Both the position numbers and the translations under genes were made by a program. Positions 5,011-7,356 of a DNA stretch of 7,356 bases are shown piece by piece; position 1 is the stretch's first letter; each line of letters begins with the position of its first letter. The stretch comes from CAYJAQ01 sp964368275 (GTDB lineage: Bacteria; Bacillota_I; Bacilli_A; ML615J-28; CAG-313), in NCBI GenBank assembly GCA_964368275.1, contig CAYJAQ010000063.1, positions 1 through 7,356 on the forward strand, written 5' to 3'. A model generated the notes under the pieces. The model had not been told where the DNA came from, did not search any database, and saw only the letters and a list, made by a program, of their open reading frames with translations.

Positions 5011-7014
5011 ATGGCAGAAAAAGGACCAATCAAAAAGAAAATTGGAATATCCGATTTATTAGTGCTACTGTTAATAGCAATTATAATTATCGGTGTTGTA
5101 GTTGCTGTTACAAGTGGTAACGATACTAACGTAGAACTTACAACTGATAAGTTCTTTGAACAAATACAAGAAAATGGCGTAGTTAAGAAAATTGAATACA
5201 GTGGTGTAGCTGGTGATGGTAATGAAAAATTATGGGCTATTTATGGCGAGTATACTGAAGAGTTTATTGACTCTAATCTAAACATTGATAAAGCTAAAAC
5301 CTTTAGCATCAATTTAACTGACCCGCAATTCGATCGTCTTAATTTATTACATGATGCAGGAGAAGTAGATGCCGAATTTGCTTCTGCTAGAGCAATTTCT
5401 ACTTTCAATATTTGGAATCTTTTATCACTATTAATTCCAATTATATTAGTAATAGTATTTGTCTTCTTCATCTTTAAATCAAGCAATAGTGGAAATAATA
5501 AAGCATTTGAATTCAGTAAGAGTCGTGCTCGTTTATCTAAAAAGTCATCAACTACTTTCAAAGATGTAGCTGCTCTTGATGAAGAAAAAGAAGAATTAAT
5601 TGAGGTTGTTGACTTCTTAAAGAACCCACAAAAATATTTTGCAATGGGAGCTCGTATTCCCAAAGGGATTCTATTAGTAGGAGCGCCTGGTACTGGTAAA
5701 ACATTATTAGCAAGAGCCGTAGCAGGTGAAGCTAATGTTCCATTCTATTCTATCTCAGGTTCTGATTTTGTTGAAATGTTTGTTGGCGTAGGTGCAAGCC
5801 GTGTTCGTGACATGTTCAAAACCGCTAAACAAACTGCCCCATGCATTATTTTCATTGATGAAATTGATGCTGTTGGTCGTCAAAGAGGAACTGGACTTGG
5901 TGGTGGACATGATGAAAGAGAACAAACACTTAACCAATTATTAGTTGAAATGGATGGATTTGCAGGAAACTCGGGTATTATTGTTATGGCAGCAACTAAT
6001 CGTGCTGATATTTTGGACCCTGCCCTTCTTCGACCTGGTCGTTTTGACCGTCAGATTACAATTTCTAATCCTGATATGTTAGGTCGTGAAGCTATTTTAA
6101 AAGTGCATGCACGCAATAAAAAGATTTCAAAACGGGTAAACTTGACTGATGTAGCTCGTAGAACTCCTGGTTTTAGTGGTGCTGATTTAGAGAACTTACT
6201 AAATGAAGCTGCATTACTTGCTGCACGTGAAAACTGTAAAGAAATAAAAATCTATCATATAGATGAAGCAGTTGACCGGGTTATGATGGGACCTGCTAAG
6301 AAATCGCGTAAATATAGTGATACTGAAAAAGCATTAATTGCTTATCATGAAGCTGGACACGCAGTTATAGGTTTAAAATTAAAACACGCTAATGTTGTAC
6401 AAAAAGTTACTATTATTCCTCGTGGCGAGGCGGGTGGTTACAATTTGATGACACCAGCGGAAGAAACATTCTTACAAACAAAAGAAACTTTAACAGCTAA
6501 TATTACCGGACTTCTTGCAGGGCGTATAGCTGAACAAATGGTTTTTGGTCAAATGTCAACTGGTGCTCATAATGATTTCCAAAAAGCAACTGCAATCGCG
6601 AGAGCAATGGTTACCGAATATGGAATGAGTGATCTTGGTACTGTTCAATATGAAACACGTACTGGTAATGTATTCTTAGGTCGTGATTATATGGCTGACA
6701 AAAATTTCTCTGACCAAGTAGCATTAGAGATTGATCGGGAAGTGCGTCGTATAATTGATGAGTGTTACAAGACTGGTGAAGAAACAATTAGAGAACATCG
6801 TCAATTATTAGACCTACTTGCTTCTCACTTAGTTCAAATTGAAACATTAACTAGAGAAGACATAGAAGAGCTAGTTAATACAGGTCGTCTTGCATGGTGG
6901 GAAAAGAAGAAAGCTAAAATGGCTGAAGAAGCGCAAGCACATGAAGCTGTAATAGATACACCAGCAGAAGAATTGTCTAGTGAAGAAAGCAACACTAAAG
7001 AGACTGATGAATAA
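5011..7014 (+). CDS. ftsH: ATP-dependent zinc metalloprotease FtsH
   Basis: FtsH is a hexameric membrane AAA+ protease that degrades misfolded membrane proteins and regulatory proteins on the cytoplasmic side. The 667 residues are close to usual length. Transmembrane segment 1 (about 14-34) and segment 2 (about 135-156) flank an extracytoplasmic domain of about 100 residues. The AAA module has Walker A GAPGTGKT (224-231), the pore loop MFVGVGA (256-262), Walker B IIFIDEID (279-286) and a second region of homology ending RPGRFD with arginine fingers Arg341 and Arg344. The protease domain has HEAGH (446-450) and the third zinc ligand Asp522 in STGAHND. The last 30 residues form an acidic, probably disordered tail. 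ATG 5011 lies 7 nt after GGAG (5000-5003). ATG 5007 is out of frame and too close. Arginine is mostly CGT (about 22 of 35 by hand count), unlike murF, which suggests high expression. Confidence 0.98.
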   Translation: MAEKGPIKKKIGISDLLVLLLIAIIIIGVVVAVTSGNDTNVELTTDKFFEQIQENGVVKKIEYSGVAGDGNEKLWAIYGEYTEEFIDSNLNIDKAKTFSINLTDPQFDRLNLLHDAGEVDAEFASARAISTFNIWNLLSLLIPIILVIVFVFFIFKSSNSGNNKAFEFSKSRARLSKKSSTTFKDVAALDEEKEELIEVVDFLKNPQKYFAMGARIPKGILLVGAPGTGKTLLARAVAGEANVPFYSISGSDFVEMFVGVGASRVRDMFKTAKQTAPCIIFIDEIDAVGRQRGTGLGGGHDEREQTLNQLLVEMDGFAGNSGIIVMAATNRADILDPALLRPGRFDRQITISNPDMLGREAILKVHARNKKISKRVNLTDVARRTPGFSGADLENLLNEAALLAARENCKEIKIYHIDEAVDRVMMGPAKKSRKYSDTEKALIAYHEAGHAVIGLKLKHANVVQKVTIIPRGEAGGYNLMTPAEETFLQTKETLTANITGLLAGRIAEQMVFGQMSTGAHNDFQKATAIARAMVTEYGMSDLGTVQYETRTGNVFLGRDYMADKNFSDQVALEIDREVRRIIDECYKTGEETIREHRQLLDLLASHLVQIETLTREDIEELVNTGRLAWWEKKKAKMAEEAQAHEAVIDTPAEELSSEESNTKETDE

Positions 7015-7268
7015 TGCGACTCGATAAATATCTAAAAGTTTCTCGAATTATTAAACGCCGAACCCTTGCTAAAGAAGCAAGTGAAGCAGAAAGAATTCTA
7101 GTAAATGGTAAGCCAGCAAAGCCTTCAAAAGAGGTTGCAGTTGGCGACATATTGAAAATATCTTTTGGTAAAAAGATTATTGAAGTCAAAATTACTCAAC
7201 TATTAGAGTCTACCAAAAAAGCTGATGCTGATTTAATGTATGAATTAATCAGTGAGCAAAATAAATAA
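7014..7268 (+). CDS. rqcP: S4-domain ribosome quality-control factor RqcP (YabO/Hsp15-like)
   Basis: This 84-residue RNA-binding protein matches the Bacillus YabO/RqcP family. In B. subtilis it works with RqcH on stalled 50S subunits and stabilises the P-site tRNA during C-terminal alanine tailing of nascent chains. The S4 fold covers about residues 1-55: MRLDKYLKVSRIIKRRTLA at the N-terminus, then LVNGKPAKPSKEV (29-41), VGDIL (43-47) and ISFGKK (49-54). Its start overlaps the ftsH stop by one base (TAATG, 7012-7016), and only a weak AAAGAG lies upstream, so translation is probably coupled to ftsH. In Bacillus the gene lies upstream of tilS, with several genes between. Here it follows ftsH directly and closes the operon. 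A related Hsp15-like role is the only real alternative. Confidence 0.92.
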   Translation: MRLDKYLKVSRIIKRRTLAKEASEAERILVNGKPAKPSKEVAVGDILKISFGKKIIEVKITQLLESTKKADADLMYELISEQNK

Positions 7269-7275
7269 TATAAAT

Positions 7276-7313
7276 GAGCAGGCTATTTTATAGTAGTCTG
7301 CTCTTTGATTTTA
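7276..7313 (+). terminator. Intrinsic terminator after rqcP
   Basis: A 12-bp stem pairs 7276-7287 with 7292-7303 (two G-U pairs, GC-rich base GAGCAG/CTGCTC) around a 4-nt loop. It is followed by a short T-rich tract (TTTGATTTT). It starts 7 nt after the rqcP stop and ends the tilS-ftsH-rqcP operon. Confidence 0.88.
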
Positions 7314-7319
7314 TATAAC

Positions 7320-7340
7320 AATTGTTTGACTAAAACAATT
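7320..7340. repeat. Perfect inverted repeat over the -35 box, possible operator
   Basis: AATTGTTT (7320-7327) and AAACAATT (7333-7340) are exact inverted copies separated by 5 bp. They cover the -35 hexamer and half the spacer of the promoter. A repressor bound here would block RNA polymerase. A role as an operator is inferred; an AT-rich dyad of this size can also occur by chance. Confidence 0.45.
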
Positions 7341-7354
7341 AAATAAGGTATAAT
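7326..7354 (+). promoter_or_regulatory. Near-consensus sigma-A promoter for a gene beyond the window
   Basis: TTGACT (7326-7331), a 17-bp spacer and TATAAT (7349-7354) make an almost ideal housekeeping promoter reading rightward. It follows the rqcP terminator and should start a new transcription unit just past the window end. It is stronger by consensus than the tilS promoter. Confidence 0.85.
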
Positions 7355-7356
7355 AA

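Noticed and set aside
5241..5663. A 140-codon open frame on the minus strand inside ftsH
   Set aside because: It lies fully antisense to a highly conserved gene, has no recognisable domain or ribosome site, and is a by-product of ftsH codon use. The other antisense frames in murF, ddl and tilS are rejected for the same reason.

Overview
The window is AT-rich, carries Shine-Dalgarno-led genes that all run on the + strand, and reads cleanly with the standard code (Trp is TGG, stops are TAA or TAG). Protein similarity recalled from memory and gene content point to a walled, low-GC member of the Bacillota, plausibly an Erysipelotrichia/RF39-like or other uncultured Bacilli lineage. The rank is an inference. 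Intact D-Ala-D-Ala peptidoglycan genes argue against a wall-less Mollicute.

Region 1 (1-193) is a non-coding leader. It ends in a long hairpin (150-194) that contains both the ribosome binding site and the probable TTG start of the first gene. Region 2 (194-3604) is a tight three-gene operon: an alpha/beta hydrolase, a Mur ligase of MurF type fused to an N-terminal membrane domain, and D-alanine--D-alanine ligase (Ddl). Gaps are 4 and 2 nt, and the first two genes start with TTG. Ddl makes the D-Ala-D-Ala dipeptide and MurF adds it to the UDP-MurNAc-tripeptide, so the unit is a dedicated pentapeptide-terminus module. The hydrolase is the member with unknown function. An intrinsic terminator closes the operon at about 3617-3650.

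Region 3 (about 3694-7313) is a second operon with its own extended -10 promoter: tilS (tRNA-Ile lysidine synthetase), ftsH (membrane AAA+ metalloprotease) and rqcP (S4-domain ribosome quality-control factor). It ends in a strong hairpin terminator. This is a housekeeping cluster related to the Bacillus tilS-hprT-ftsH neighbourhood, but hprT is absent and rqcP lies downstream of ftsH. Region 4 (7319-7356) holds a near-consensus sigma-A promoter for a gene beyond the window, with a perfect inverted repeat over its -35 box.

I see no mobile element, CRISPR array, tRNA or rRNA. The most unusual parts are the hydrolase/membrane-MurF/Ddl module and the start-site hairpin. Neither is proven to be a new system.
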